Of a DNA stretch of 64,000 nt, positions 1 to 8,652 are shown piece after piece. Within the stretch, counting starts at the first letter, position 1. Each line of letters starts with the position of its first letter. Source of the stretch: JAZDJP01 sp043803805 (GTDB taxonomy: Bacteria; Planctomycetota; JAZDJP01); the NCBI GenBank assembly GCA_043803805.1, contig JAZDJP010000031.1:8176-72175 (forward strand), given 5' to 3'. The notes beneath the pieces are model-generated. The model was not told the origin of the DNA. It did not search any database and saw only the letters and a program-made list of their open reading frames with translations. The position numbers and the translations under genes are program-made.

Positions 1-2
1 GC

Positions 3-104
3 AAGGAATACGATGACGCGGCAATCAAGGCCCTGCTTATCGCCCACCGGAACGGCACGTTGTTCTCGCCCAAGACCATCTCCAGGGAGGAGGTCAAGGC
101 GTAG
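3..104 (+). CDS. C-terminal end of a truncated gene
   Basis: An open frame enters from the left edge and stops at TAG 102-104, giving the last 33 residues (KEYDDAAIKALLIAH..., ending SREEVKA). The charged helical tail is not diagnostic of any family. It lies 50 bases before an oxidoreductase gene on the same strand, so the two may be cotranscribed. Function unknown. Confidence 0.5.
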   Translation, partial: KEYDDAAIKALLIAHRNGTLFSPKTISREEVKA

Positions 105-154
105 ATCCGGCCGGCCCTCCCGAGTTTTCACGAATTTCCAGATGGAGGTTCTCC

Positions 155-1333
155 ATGGCGATTTCCGGCGAAGTCCGCATCGGTGTCATCGGACTGGGGC
201 GCCGGGGCTTCCAGCTCCGGTTTGTGCATGATGTCGAAAAGGGGGTCCGCGTGGTGGCGGGGGCCGACCCGCTGCCGGAGGCCCGGGAAAAATTCCTGGG
301 CTGGATGAAGACCTGGAACAAGGCGGCCGCGGACGTCGCGTCCGATTACCGGGAACTCCTCGCCCGGGCGGATATCAACGCGATTTTCATCACCTCCTGC
401 GACTACCTCCACGAGGAGCACGCCATCGCGGCGCTCCGGGCCGGCAAGGCGGTCTACCTCGACAAGCCCATGGCGATCACTCTGGCCGGGTGCGATCGGA
501 TCCTCGAGGCCGCGGCGGCATCGGGCGCGCTGCTCTTTGTCGGCCACAATATGCGTTACGCCCCGGTGATTCTCCAGATGAAAAAACTCATTGATTCCGG
601 CGCCATCGGCGAGCCGAAGGCGGCCTGGTGCCGGCATTTCGTCGGCTATGGCGGCGACGCCTACTTCAAGGACTGGCATTCCGAGCGCGCCAAGACCACG
701 GGGCTACTTCTTCAGAAGGGGGTGCACGATATTGACGTCCTCCACTGGCTGGCCGGGGGCGCCTCCCGCCGGGTGGTGGGAATGGGTGGGCTCACCCTGT
801 ATGACAAAATCACCGACCGCCGGTCCCCCGAGACCCGGCCGGATTGCTCCTGGAATGACGCGCACTGGCCGCCGTTGTCCCAGACGGGGCTGAGTCCCGT
901 CATTGACGTCGAGGACGTGAGCCAGGTGCTCATGCAACTTGAAACCGGAGGATTCGCCTCCTACCAACAGTGCCACTACGCGCCCGACCAGTGGCGGAAC
1001 TACACCGTCATCGGCACGGAGGGGCGCGTTGAGAACCTGGGGGATTCCCCCGGCGAGGCCGAGGTGTGTCTCTGGGACCGGCGGGTGGGTTATCTGCCCC
1101 GGGGGCAGAAGCAGTTTCCCATCCCCCAAAGCGAGGGCGGTCACGGCGGGGCGGATCCCTCCATCGTCGCGGAATTTATCCGCTGCCTCCGGGGGGGGGC
1201 AAAACCCCGGACGAGTCCCGTTGCGGCGCGGGACGCGGTGGGCGCGGCCTACCAGGCGACAATGTCCCTTCGGGAGGGTTGTGTTCCCAAGGACGTGCCG
1301 CCGGTGCCTCCGGAACTCGCGGCGAAATTTTAA
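155..1333 (+). CDS. Gfo/Idh/MocA-family oxidoreductase
   Basis: A 392-residue NAD(P)-dependent dehydrogenase-like protein, probably acting on a sugar, inositol or related polyol in the cytoplasm. The N-terminus has the Rossmann motif GVIGLGRRG (residues 10-18), and DKPMAIT near residue 104 matches the family's conserved EKP motif, whose lysine takes part in catalysis. Length and two-domain layout (Rossmann domain, then an alpha/beta C-terminal domain) fit the family. The ATG at 155 has GGAGG about 8 bases upstream. A metallo-hydrolase gene follows on the same strand. The substrate cannot be read from sequence, because this family is very broad and carries many specificities. Confidence 0.88.
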   Translation: MAISGEVRIGVIGLGRRGFQLRFVHDVEKGVRVVAGADPLPEAREKFLGWMKTWNKAAADVASDYRELLARADINAIFITSCDYLHEEHAIAALRAGKAVYLDKPMAITLAGCDRILEAAAASGALLFVGHNMRYAPVILQMKKLIDSGAIGEPKAAWCRHFVGYGGDAYFKDWHSERAKTTGLLLQKGVHDIDVLHWLAGGASRRVVGMGGLTLYDKITDRRSPETRPDCSWNDAHWPPLSQTGLSPVIDVEDVSQVLMQLETGGFASYQQCHYAPDQWRNYTVIGTEGRVENLGDSPGEAEVCLWDRRVGYLPRGQKQFPIPQSEGGHGGADPSIVAEFIRCLRGGAKPRTSPVAARDAVGAAYQATMSLREGCVPKDVPPVPPELAAKF

Positions 1334-1345
1334 GAATGAATCGGC

Positions 1346-1417
1346 CCGCTCATGGTTCGTGGTTCGACAGTTATATTAATTGTTAAGGTGTGCTCACCAT
1401 GAACGGGATTTCATCGC
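1346..1417. repeat. Dispersed palindromic repeat, CTCATGG/CCATGAAC type
   Basis: The segment starting CCGCTCATGGTTCGTGG and ending GCTCACCATGAACGG is repeated with an A/T-rich variable middle at 9877-9950. The outer ends are near reverse complements (CCGCTCATGG against CCATGAACGG). Related pieces occur at 5571-5625, 9836-9870 and 46181-46307. Because this repeat is intergenic elsewhere, the ATG inside it at 1399 is unlikely to be a real start codon. Confidence 0.7.
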
Positions 1418-1437
1418 GTGGGGGTTTCCCTCGGCCC

Positions 1438-2295
1438 ATGCTTCGCATCGGCGATTATGAAGTAATTTCGATCGACGACGGGTTATTCCGCCTCGATGGC
1501 GGCGCCATGTTCGGGGTCGTGCCGAAAACGCTTTGGGAGAAAGTCGCGCCGGCCGACGGGAAAAACCGCATCCCGCTCGGGGTCCGGCCACTCCTGATTC
1601 GCGGCCGGGGGGAGACGGTTCTCGTGGACGCGGGCCTCGGCGACAAGGAGGACGCGAAATTCGATGGGTTTTTCTCCGTGGAACGCCCCCGGAAACTCAT
1701 GACGGCGCTCGCGGCGGCGGGGGTGCGTCCGGCGGACGTCACCCGGGTGATTTTCACCCATCTCCATTTTGATCATGACGGCGGGGCGACCCGGCGGGAG
1801 GGGATGAAGGCCGTCCTTGTGTTTCCGAACGCCCGTCATCTCGTCCAGCGCATCGAATGGGAGGAGGCCACCCATCCGAACCGCCGCACCCGGGGGAGTT
1901 ACCTTCCCGAGAACATCGGCCCGCTCGGGGAAAGCGGAAATCTTGATTTGTTGGATGGGGACACGGAGATCCTGCCGGGGCTTCGCGTCCATGTCACCGG
2001 CGGGCACTGCCGGGGCCATCAGATGGTCTTTATCGAGGGTGGCGGCCGCACGGCCGCGTACTGGGGGGATCTTGTCCCCACGGCGGCGCACCTCCGCGTT
2101 CCCTACGTCATGGGCTACGACCTGTTTCCGATCGAGGTGATGGAGGGGAAGGAGGCGCTTCTCCCGCGCGCGGCGCGGGAGGGTTGGATCAACTTCTGGG
2201 CCCACGATCCCGCGATCGCGGCGTCGCTGTTGCGGGAGGAAAATGGAGAAGTGGTTCTTGGCGATGAAGTCAGTGCCGTGGCTCGTGGTTCGTGA
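1438..2295 (+). CDS. Metallo-beta-lactamase-fold hydrolase
   Basis: A 285-residue MBL-fold protein. The zinc-binding signature THLHFDHDGG (HxHxDH) is present, followed by a further histidine in the GGHCRGHQ segment and a conserved acidic residue in YWGDL, as in quorum-quenching lactonase and glyoxalase-II-like members. It probably hydrolyses an ester or lactone substrate, but specificity is not predictable. The frame is open back to a GTG at 1390 and an ATG at 1399. Those codons sit in a dispersed intergenic repeat, so the ATG at 1438 (MLRIGDYEVISIDDG) was chosen. No strong ribosome-binding site precedes it. It lies downstream of a Gfo/Idh/MocA gene. Confidence 0.85.
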   Translation: MLRIGDYEVISIDDGLFRLDGGAMFGVVPKTLWEKVAPADGKNRIPLGVRPLLIRGRGETVLVDAGLGDKEDAKFDGFFSVERPRKLMTALAAAGVRPADVTRVIFTHLHFDHDGGATRREGMKAVLVFPNARHLVQRIEWEEATHPNRRTRGSYLPENIGPLGESGNLDLLDGDTEILPGLRVHVTGGHCRGHQMVFIEGGGRTAAYWGDLVPTAAHLRVPYVMGYDLFPIEVMEGKEALLPRAAREGWINFWAHDPAIAASLLREENGEVVLGDEVSAVARGS

Positions 2296-2340
2296 CTCGT
2301 GGCTCGCAGAAAATCGGAAACGATAAACTGGAAGTCATGT

Positions 2341-2613
2341 ATGGGAATTGGCAATCAGGGATCGCAAAATCATCAGGAAGGAAATCGCCCCTCACGGCAC
2401 TACAACTCGCCTGTGTTTAGAACTGCGGCGATATTGGTGGCAATTGCCTTCCTTTGGTATGTGTATCACACTTTCAAGGTGGGTAAGGGGATCTGTGAAA
2501 CGTGGTTCCAATTTTGTTTGGCGCTTGTGTTCTTGGCCTATGGCATTGGTGGAAATAAAATTGCTGATCGGATTGGGGCTATATTGTTCCGGTGGCAATG
2601 GCCAAAACGATGA
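2341..2613 (+). CDS. Small two-helix membrane protein, hypothetical
   Basis: A 90-residue frame with two hydrophobic stretches, TAAILVAIAFLWYVYH and FQFCLALVFLAYGIGG, consistent with a small inner-membrane hairpin. A purine run (GGAAG) lies just before the ATG. The DNA is more A/T-rich than its neighbours, and repeat-type sequence surrounds it, so it may be transferred DNA or chance. No family was recognised. Confidence 0.35.
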   Translation: MGIGNQGSQNHQEGNRPSRHYNSPVFRTAAILVAIAFLWYVYHTFKVGKGICETWFQFCLALVFLAYGIGGNKIADRIGAILFRWQWPKR

Positions 2614-2624
2614 CAGAGGTTGAT

Positions 2625-2752
2625 TTTCGCGTTTTCGTGGTGTGGAGTTGTCCGTACCCTTTCTGTAGTATCCTGTGCGACTTGCCTTCCGTGTTTCCGT
2701 GGTGCTTCTGTTTCGTGTTTTCGCGGTGATTTCGCGTTTTCGTGGTGTGGTG
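2625..2752. repeat. Intergenic TTTCGTGTTTTCGTGG-type simple repeat
   Basis: Degenerate copies of a short T/G-rich unit (GCGTTTTCGTGGTGTGG, CCGTGTTTCCGTGGTG, GCGTTTTCGTGGTGTGG) fill the gap before korB. The same family occurs at 38592-38632 and at about 40205-40440. Confidence 0.6.
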
Positions 2753-3643
2753 TTACATGAACTCTTCGAGCAACTTCCGCCCTGTCTCCTCCGAGAGCCC
2801 CACTGGCTGATCCACCAGCGGCCCGGCCGCAAGCGCCGGCTCGGCGTCCTCATACGTGGGACGTTCCGTCCGGTAGAATACCCCGAGGGGAATTTTCTCG
2901 TTCCATTCGAACGCCTTCGCGAGGGCCTGCTGGAAATCCGCGGGGTTGTGATCGGATGATAATTTATAGACGCGCTCCCGGAACCAGGCGTAGGTGTTGA
3001 TGCGATTGAATGTCACGCAGGGGCTGAAGATGTCCACGAGGGCGAATCCCTTGTGGGCCAGGGCCTGGGCGATGATGTCCGCCAGGTGGGCCGGATCGCC
3101 GGAGAATCCCCGCGCCACAAACGTCGCCCCCGCCACGAGCGCCAGCGCCATCGGGTTCAAGGGCGATTCCGGGTTGCCGTGGGGGGTGGATTTCGTCGGG
3201 TGGCCGGCCGCCGTGGTGGGGGAGGCCTGTCCGGTGGTCAGACTGTACATCTGGTTATTCATCACGAGGTAGGGCAGGTTGATATTCCGCCGGATGGCGT
3301 GAATCAAATGGCCCAGGCCGATGCCGTAGCCGTCCCCGTCTCCGCCCGTTACCACCACCTGGAGCCCGTGATTGGCCAGTTTTGCCCCCTCGGCCACGGG
3401 CAGTGCCCGGCCGTGGAGGGAATGAAACCCATAGGCCCGGATGAATCCGGGCAGGTTGGAGGAGCACCCGATCCCGGACACCACGAGAAGTCGGTGGGGG
3501 GGAATACCGAGTGTCCCCGCGGCCTTTTTCAGGGCCGCCAGAACCGCGAAGTCCCCGCACCCGGGGCACCAGTCGGGTTCGACCGGGCCTTTGAAACGTT
3601 CCGGGGGAAGGGGGGACTTGGGATTGATGACGGGTTCCGTCAT
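2753..3643 (-). CDS. korB: 2-oxoacid:ferredoxin oxidoreductase, beta subunit
   Basis: A 296-residue thiamine-diphosphate subunit of a 2-oxoglutarate (or related 2-oxoacid):ferredoxin oxidoreductase. With KorA it converts a 2-oxoacid and CoA to acyl-CoA, CO2 and reduced ferredoxin. CPGCG is at 26-30 and the ThDP/Mg motif GDGDGYGIG at 101-109, followed by NNQMYSLTTGQASPTT, which is typical of KorB. The frame is open further upstream, but the ATG at 3643 overlaps the korA stop in an ATGA and has a G-rich ribosome-binding site, so the pair is translationally coupled. Which 2-oxoacid is used is inferred only. Confidence 0.92.
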   Translation of the reverse strand: MTEPVINPKSPLPPERFKGPVEPDWCPGCGDFAVLAALKKAAGTLGIPPHRLLVVSGIGCSSNLPGFIRAYGFHSLHGRALPVAEGAKLANHGLQVVVTGGDGDGYGIGLGHLIHAIRRNINLPYLVMNNQMYSLTTGQASPTTAAGHPTKSTPHGNPESPLNPMALALVAGATFVARGFSGDPAHLADIIAQALAHKGFALVDIFSPCVTFNRINTYAWFRERVYKLSSDHNPADFQQALAKAFEWNEKIPLGVFYRTERPTYEDAEPALAAGPLVDQPVGLSEETGRKLLEEFM

Positions 3644-5445
3644 GGCCGCTTCCCCCCGTCCTGCGGCGTGAGGGCCGCGTATTCCGTTTTCCCCGCGAGG
3701 ATTTCGGAAACCCCCGCGACAATGTGATGCGGCTCGAAGGGTTCCCCGTCGTATTTGGATATCCGCCCGGTGGCGCGGAATCCCGGCTCGGCCGCCAGGT
3801 GCCGCGCGAACTGGCCCGTGAAATTGTTCTCGACGGTGATCGCCTTCCGACAGCCGTTGAGAATCGCCGTCGCCTCCGTTGCGTGGAAGGGGACGATGTA
3901 GCGGAAATGCAGGCGGTTGACGGTAATGCCTCGCTTCAGCAGTTCCGGGATAACTTCCGTGATCACGCCCCTCGTCGAACCCCAACTCACGAGGGTGGCA
4001 TCGGCGTCGGCCGGGCCTTCGAGCGCCGGCGGGGGGAGTTCCCGGAGGGCGAATGTCATTTTCCGCATGCGCTTTTCCATCATTTTCTTGCGCAGGGCGG
4101 GGTTGGTATAGAAATCGCTGATGAGGATGCCCCGTTCGTCGTGTTCGTCGGAGGCCGCGACGAATTCCGTGCCCTCCCGGCCCGGGAAGACGCGGGTTGA
4201 GACGCCGTTTTCCGTGATTTGGTAACGCCGGAACGCGGCCGCCTCGCCGGCGTAAATCAGACCGCGGTCAATCCGGACGGGGAATCGGAACCGGTCCGGC
4301 TCGGCGGTTTCCCCGTGTTCGGACAGAAGGAGATCGGACAGGATGAATACCGGGCATTGCCATCGTTCCGCGAGGTGAAAGGCCTCCACCGTCGCGTCGA
4401 AGCAGTCCGGGAGGTCCGCCGGGGCGATGACGATGCGGGGGTAATCGCCCTGGGAGGCGCCGAGCACCTGATTCAGATCGCCCTGTTCCGTTTTGGTGGG
4501 CAGTCCCGTCGAGGGGCCGCCGCGCTGGACCTCCGCGATTACAATTGGAGTTTCCGTCATGGCCGCCATCCCGACGGCCTCCGTCATGAGGGCGAACCCG
4601 CCGCCGGAACTGCCGGTCATGGCCCGCACCCCGGCGTGGCCGGCGCCGATGGCCATGGCGATCGCGGCGATCTCGTCTTCGGATTGTTTGACGAGGATGC
4701 CGAGGTCGCGGCCGTGATCCGCCATCCAGTGGAGGATGCCCGTGGCCGGGGTCATGGGATAGGCCGCGTAGAATTTGCACCCGGCCGCCGCGGCCCCGAG
4801 AGCGATGGCGTCGTTGCCGGTGAGGTAGGGGCGTTTTTTGAATTCGTAATCCCAGCAGACATCGAGGGGCGGAAGGGTCTTCCGCGCGAACGCGAATCCC
4901 GCCCGGGCGGCCTTTATGTTGAGCGCCACCACGTCCGGCCCCTTGTGGCCGTAGGTGTCGGCGAGGAGTTCCTCCAGAGTCCCGATGTGGAGATTCACCA
5001 GGTGCACCACCGCTCCCGTGGCGATCGTGTTTTGCAGGATGGGCAGTTTCGCCAGTTCCGCCGCGAAGTTGTTCTCTTTGGCAAGGGCCGCGATCGACAG
5101 GGCGAGTGGTTTCACGCCCGGCGGAAATCCTCCTGCGGGGGGCTGGAGTTTGTCGGCGTTGAAAATCGCCACTCCGCCGCCGGCGATCTCGCCGGCATGG
5201 CGGCGAAGGGTGTCCTGATTCAGGGCGACCAGGACATCCAGGCGCTCCCCGTGGGTGAGGACCTTTTCGTAGCCGAGCCGGACGCGGAACCAGATGTGGC
5301 CGCCGCGGATGGCCGACTGATAACTGTTGTACGCATAGGCGTGAAGCCCCAGGCGCGCCGCGGTGCGCGCGAGGGCGTCCCCGGCCGTCCCTTGTCCGTC
5401 GCCGGCCGCGCCGCCGATGCCCACCACGAGTTCCGTCAGATCCAT
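3640..5445 (-). CDS. korA: 2-oxoacid:ferredoxin oxidoreductase, fused gamma-alpha subunit
   Basis: A 601-residue fusion. Residues 1 to about 190 form the gamma domain (GIGGAAGDGQG near the start). The alpha domain follows (NDAIALGAAAAGCKFYAAYPMTPAT), with a transketolase C-terminal-like part near the end. The fusion is the common KorA arrangement in anaerobes and many candidate phyla. It is the first gene of a two-gene operon with korB (4-base overlap). A minus-strand TATAAT lies at 5517-5522 with TAGTCC 17 bases further upstream. It supplies low-potential electrons and links to the reductive or oxidative TCA branch. Confidence 0.92.
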   Translation of the reverse strand: MDLTELVVGIGGAAGDGQGTAGDALARTAARLGLHAYAYNSYQSAIRGGHIWFRVRLGYEKVLTHGERLDVLVALNQDTLRRHAGEIAGGGVAIFNADKLQPPAGGFPPGVKPLALSIAALAKENNFAAELAKLPILQNTIATGAVVHLVNLHIGTLEELLADTYGHKGPDVVALNIKAARAGFAFARKTLPPLDVCWDYEFKKRPYLTGNDAIALGAAAAGCKFYAAYPMTPATGILHWMADHGRDLGILVKQSEDEIAAIAMAIGAGHAGVRAMTGSSGGGFALMTEAVGMAAMTETPIVIAEVQRGGPSTGLPTKTEQGDLNQVLGASQGDYPRIVIAPADLPDCFDATVEAFHLAERWQCPVFILSDLLLSEHGETAEPDRFRFPVRIDRGLIYAGEAAAFRRYQITENGVSTRVFPGREGTEFVAASDEHDERGILISDFYTNPALRKKMMEKRMRKMTFALRELPPPALEGPADADATLVSWGSTRGVITEVIPELLKRGITVNRLHFRYIVPFHATEATAILNGCRKAITVENNFTGQFARHLAAEPGFRATGRISKYDGEPFEPHHIVAGVSEILAGKTEYAALTPQDGGKRP

Positions 5446-5516
5446 GGGGCGCCGTCCGTGAAAATTCGTTTCATTTCATACGTTGCAACAATCCCGGAAC
5501 GCCGTCTATTCCCGAA

Positions 5517-5545
5517 ATTATAGCGGGGATTTCCCCCTTGGACTA
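5517..5545 (-). promoter_or_regulatory. Candidate korAB promoter
   Basis: On the minus strand TAGTCC (5540-5545), a 17-base spacer and TATAAT (5517-5522) precede korA by about 70 bases. The -10 box is perfect and the -35 box weak. TAGTC-type boxes with the same spacing occur before 44468 and 50157. Confidence 0.4.
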
Positions 5546-5570
5546 TAGCAATTCGCGACTGACTGAATTC

Positions 5571-5625
5571 TCATCCTTCGACCCTGTGGCGTGGACGCAC
5601 GGGGCAGGCAGGTTCAGGATGAGCG
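5571..5625. repeat. Dispersed repeat, CATCCTTCGAC/GGATGAGCG variant
   Basis: TCATCCTTCGACCCTG ... GGTTCAGGATGAGCG forms an inverted repeat between korA and the cysteine desulfurase gene. It is a variant of the palindromic repeats at 9836-9870 and 46270-46307. Confidence 0.55.
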
Positions 5626-5646
5626 ATCTTCAACTTGCCGGATGTT

Positions 5647-6804
5647 TTAAGGGTTGCGTTTCCGGAGCCGCTCGACCGCCGCGACGACGAGGTTTGCCGC
5701 TTGCGTCACCTCCGCCTCCGTGTTGAATCTGCCGATGCCGAACCGGATCGCCGCGTGGAGGAGATCCTCCGGGACGCCGATGGCGCGCAAAATGTGACTG
5801 GGTTCCGGCACGGCCGAGGCGCAGGCGGAGCCGGTGGAGACGGCGATGTCGTCCTTGAGGGCGAGGATGAGAGCTTCGCTTTCGACACCGCGGAAACTCA
5901 CGTTCAGGTTCCCGGCCAGTCGCTTTTCCGGGGGGCCGTTCAGGCGCACCCCGTCGAGTTGCTCGGTGAGGCGGCGGCACACAATATCCCGCAACGCCCG
6001 GATCCGCGTCCGGTCCGTGTCCATTTCCCCAAAAGCGATTTCCGAGGCCGTTCCAAGCCCGACGATGCCGGGGACATTGGGGGTGCCGGGCCGGATCTCC
6101 CGTTCGTGTCCGCCGCCAAAAAAAACGGGTGTCAGGCGCACGGGGGGGCTGTGACGCCGGACGTAGAGGGCGCCGATCCCTTTCGGCCCGTAAATCTTGT
6201 GGCCGGAGAGGGACAGCAGGTCAATTCCCATGGTTTCGACGTCGAGGGGTTCCTTCCCCGCGGCCTGGCTGGCGTCACAGTGAAAAAACACTCCGCGTTC
6301 CCGGGTGATCGCGCCGATATCGGTCAGAGGCTCGAGGGCGCCGATTTCGTGGTTGGCCGCCATGACCGTGACGAGGAGGGTTTTCCCGGTGATGGCCTTC
6401 CGGACGTCCCCCGGATCGACGAGACCCGTTCCGTCCACACGCAGCCAGGTGACGCGGAACCCCCGTTTTTCGAGGTGCCGCACGGGTTCGAGAACGGAGG
6501 GATGTTCGATGGGGGACGCGATGACGTGATCCCGGTGTTGAGCGCCGGCCGCGAGTCCGAGGATGGCGATGTTGTTGGCCTCGGTGGCGCCGCTTGTGAA
6601 AATCATGTCGCGCGGTCCGGCTCCCACCAGCCGTGCCACCTGCCCGCGCGCCGTCTCGACGGCGGCCTCGGCCTCCCAGCCGTAGGCGTGAGTGCGGCTG
6701 GCGGCATTTCCGAATTTTTCGGTGAAGAAGGGGGTCATCGCCTCGAACACGCGCGGGTCAAGCGGGGTCGTCGCGTGGTGGTCGAGGTAAACCGGGCGGG
6801 GCAT
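5647..6804 (-). CDS. iscS: Cysteine desulfurase, NifS/IscS family
   Basis: A 385-residue PLP enzyme that converts cysteine to alanine and an enzyme-bound persulfide for Fe-S clusters and thio-cofactors. YLDHHATTP opens the protein, SGATEANN is at about 71-78, the PLP lysine is K203 in SGHKIYGPKG, and the active-site cysteine is C328 in STGSACAS. The short loop around the cysteine fits the NifS-like (class I) group. No iscU or sufBCD gene is adjacent, so it may serve several pathways. A near-consensus promoter lies at 6831-6859. Start ATG at 6804. Confidence 0.92.
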   Translation of the reverse strand: MPRPVYLDHHATTPLDPRVFEAMTPFFTEKFGNAASRTHAYGWEAEAAVETARGQVARLVGAGPRDMIFTSGATEANNIAILGLAAGAQHRDHVIASPIEHPSVLEPVRHLEKRGFRVTWLRVDGTGLVDPGDVRKAITGKTLLVTVMAANHEIGALEPLTDIGAITRERGVFFHCDASQAAGKEPLDVETMGIDLLSLSGHKIYGPKGIGALYVRRHSPPVRLTPVFFGGGHEREIRPGTPNVPGIVGLGTASEIAFGEMDTDRTRIRALRDIVCRRLTEQLDGVRLNGPPEKRLAGNLNVSFRGVESEALILALKDDIAVSTGSACASAVPEPSHILRAIGVPEDLLHAAIRFGIGRFNTEAEVTQAANLVVAAVERLRKRNP

Positions 6805-6830
6805 GAAGATTCTCGAAAACGGGGAAGCGG

Positions 6831-6859
6831 ATTGTATAATAGCCGCTGCTCGGTGTCAA
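6831..6859 (-). promoter_or_regulatory. Sigma70-type promoter of the cysteine desulfurase gene
   Basis: Reading the minus strand, TTGACA (6854-6859), a 17-base spacer and TACAAT (6831-6836) are followed about 27 bases later by the start codon. This is the best housekeeping-type promoter in the left part of the window. On the plus strand the same segment contains TATAAT at 6835-6840, so it may fire in both directions. Confidence 0.7.
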
Positions 6860-6927
6860 CGCGGACCCTCCCCCGCGGGGCAGTCCGGGTGAACGCGGGA
6901 GGGGGAATTGTCGTAGATGATCGCATC

Positions 6928-8577
6928 ATGCCCATCCGGAACCTGAACACGATTCTTCTGACGGAGCATGTGGACACGCTGGCGCGCCTGCGTCTGGCGC
7001 TCCGGGAGCCGGCCGCCGCGGGGGTGTTGTTCGAACTGGCCCGGGATCTCCCCGGCGCGATTTCCATGTTGAAGGAGCGGGGGGCGGATTTACTTTTTCT
7101 CGACCTTTCCTGCCAGAGGTTCGCCTGGGCGGATGGCATCCGGGAGATCCGGACGGCGTTTCCCCGCGTCCCGGTTGTCGCGCTGGCGAAGACCTGCGAC
7201 GAACGCCTTGTGGCGGAGGTCGTCCAGGCCGGCGCCCTGGACGTGATCACCCCGGATCACCTGAACGGCGCCATGGTGGCCCTTGTCGTCCATCACGCCG
7301 TGGAGCGTTTCCGCATCCTGGACGAACTGGAGGAGACGCGCTCGCGCCTGGAGAAACTGGCCCTGGTGGATCCCATCACGGGGCTTTTGAACCGCCAGGG
7401 GCTCGAACAGGCGTTTCTCGTCGAGACACGGCGCGCCCACCGGGAGGTCTCGGAACTTCTCGTGGTGCGGATTGACCTGGATGATTTCACCCGCATCAAC
7501 GACACCCTCGGCCATGCCGCGGGCGACATCGTCCTCATGGAGGTTGCCCGGAAACTGAGATCCGTCCTCCGTGTCACCGACCATGTGGGGCGGTTGGAGA
7601 AGGACAATTTCCTCGTGTTCCTGCCCAAGACCCGCTGGGCGGAGGGCATCCAGGTTGCGGAGAAGATGCGCCTGTCGCTGTCGGTGGCGCCCATCGAACT
7701 GACCAGCGGGAACGTCCACCTCACCGCGAGCCTGGGCGTCATGGCGGTGACCCGCGAAATTCCGTCTCTCGACCCGGTCCTCACCCAGACGGGACTGGCC
7801 GTCGAGATGAGCAAGAAGGCCGGCAAAAACCAGGTCGCCTATGCCGGCATGGTGCAGGATGGCGTGAACCGGGACGAGCCCCTCTACGAAATCCTCGACG
7901 CCCTCCGCCGCGGCCAGGGGTTCCGGGCGAAGTCGCAGGGGCTCTATGCCCTCGCGGACGAAACAAAAATCGGGTATGAAATGCTCTGCCGGGGGCCGGT
8001 GGGGACGTTCGAGATGCCGGATGATTTTTTCCGGCTCTCCTCGGAGAAGAACATCCTGACCCTGGTGGATCACATGTGTCTGAAGACGTGCATCGCGGCG
8101 GGGGCGCGTCTCGAACCGGGGATGCGCATCCACGTGAATCTTTTTCCCTCGACGATGCTGGCCATCCCGACGCCCTACCTCCTGTCGCTTTTCCCGGGGG
8201 ACCGGCCGAAGTCGGATTTCTGCATCGAGATCAGCGAGCAGCAGATCATCGGGGACCCGTCCTACCTCTTGAAACCCATCACGGCCCTCCGCAAGGCCGG
8301 CATCGAGATCGCCATTGACGACGTCGGGTTCGGAAGGTCGTGCCTCGAGAGTCTCATCATCCTCGAGCCGGAGATCGTCAAGATTGACCGGAAGTGGATC
8401 AACGGCATCTTCCGGGATGAGAAGCAGGCGCGGTCCCTGAAGCGCTTCCTCAAGGTGGCGGAGGGATTGGATTCACGGGTGGTCGCCGAGGGGGTGGAGA
8501 CGCGGGAAGATCTGGAGACCCTTCAATCCCTGGGCGTGGAATTTGGGCAGGGATATCTGTGGGGAAAACCCGCGTAG
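6928..8577 (+). CDS. Receiver-like / degenerate GGDEF / EAL signalling protein
   Basis: A 549-residue protein. Residues 1-125 resemble a response-regulator receiver (beta-strand motif LLFLDLS). A GGDEF-type domain spans about 140-300, but its signature is degraded to RLEKDN, so it should not make c-di-GMP. An EAL domain fills the rest. GYEMLCR stands for ExLR, and HVNLF, CIEISE, IDDVGFG, VKIDRKW, VAEGVET and QGYLWGKP keep the usual metal and catalytic residues, so it may hydrolyse c-di-GMP. The frame is open far upstream over the antisense iscS gene; the ATG at 6928 lies after that gene and starts the folded domain. The ribosome-binding site is weak. Confidence 0.85.
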   Translation: MPIRNLNTILLTEHVDTLARLRLALREPAAAGVLFELARDLPGAISMLKERGADLLFLDLSCQRFAWADGIREIRTAFPRVPVVALAKTCDERLVAEVVQAGALDVITPDHLNGAMVALVVHHAVERFRILDELEETRSRLEKLALVDPITGLLNRQGLEQAFLVETRRAHREVSELLVVRIDLDDFTRINDTLGHAAGDIVLMEVARKLRSVLRVTDHVGRLEKDNFLVFLPKTRWAEGIQVAEKMRLSLSVAPIELTSGNVHLTASLGVMAVTREIPSLDPVLTQTGLAVEMSKKAGKNQVAYAGMVQDGVNRDEPLYEILDALRRGQGFRAKSQGLYALADETKIGYEMLCRGPVGTFEMPDDFFRLSSEKNILTLVDHMCLKTCIAAGARLEPGMRIHVNLFPSTMLAIPTPYLLSLFPGDRPKSDFCIEISEQQIIGDPSYLLKPITALRKAGIEIAIDDVGFGRSCLESLIILEPEIVKIDRKWINGIFRDEKQARSLKRFLKVAEGLDSRVVAEGVETREDLETLQSLGVEFGQGYLWGKPA

Positions 8578-8580
8578 GAA

Positions 8581-8611
8581 GTCGGCGAGTCTGCGAGTCG
8601 CCGAGTCTATG
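8581..8611. repeat. GAGTC-type short repeat
   Basis: GTCGGCGAGTCTGCGAGTCGCCGAGTC repeats a 9-10 base unit. The same unit, in either orientation, occurs at 11296-11337, 12160-12206, 14069-14103 and 14504-14600. Confidence 0.55.
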
Positions 8612-8652
8612 GTGGTTGTCATCCGTCAGGACATATTCTCCGAGGGTAAGGA

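Noticed and set aside
1390..1437. Earlier starts (GTG 1390, ATG 1399) for the metallo-hydrolase
   Set aside because: They are part of an intergenic repeat that occurs again at 9.9 kb without a gene.
4219..5523. A 434-codon plus-strand frame across korA
   Set aside because: It is a shadow of korA on the opposite strand, with low-complexity Arg/Gly/Val composition.
5635..6927. A 430-codon upstream extension of the GGDEF/EAL gene
   Set aside because: It is antisense to the cysteine desulfurase gene and has no domain. The folded protein begins at ATG 6928.
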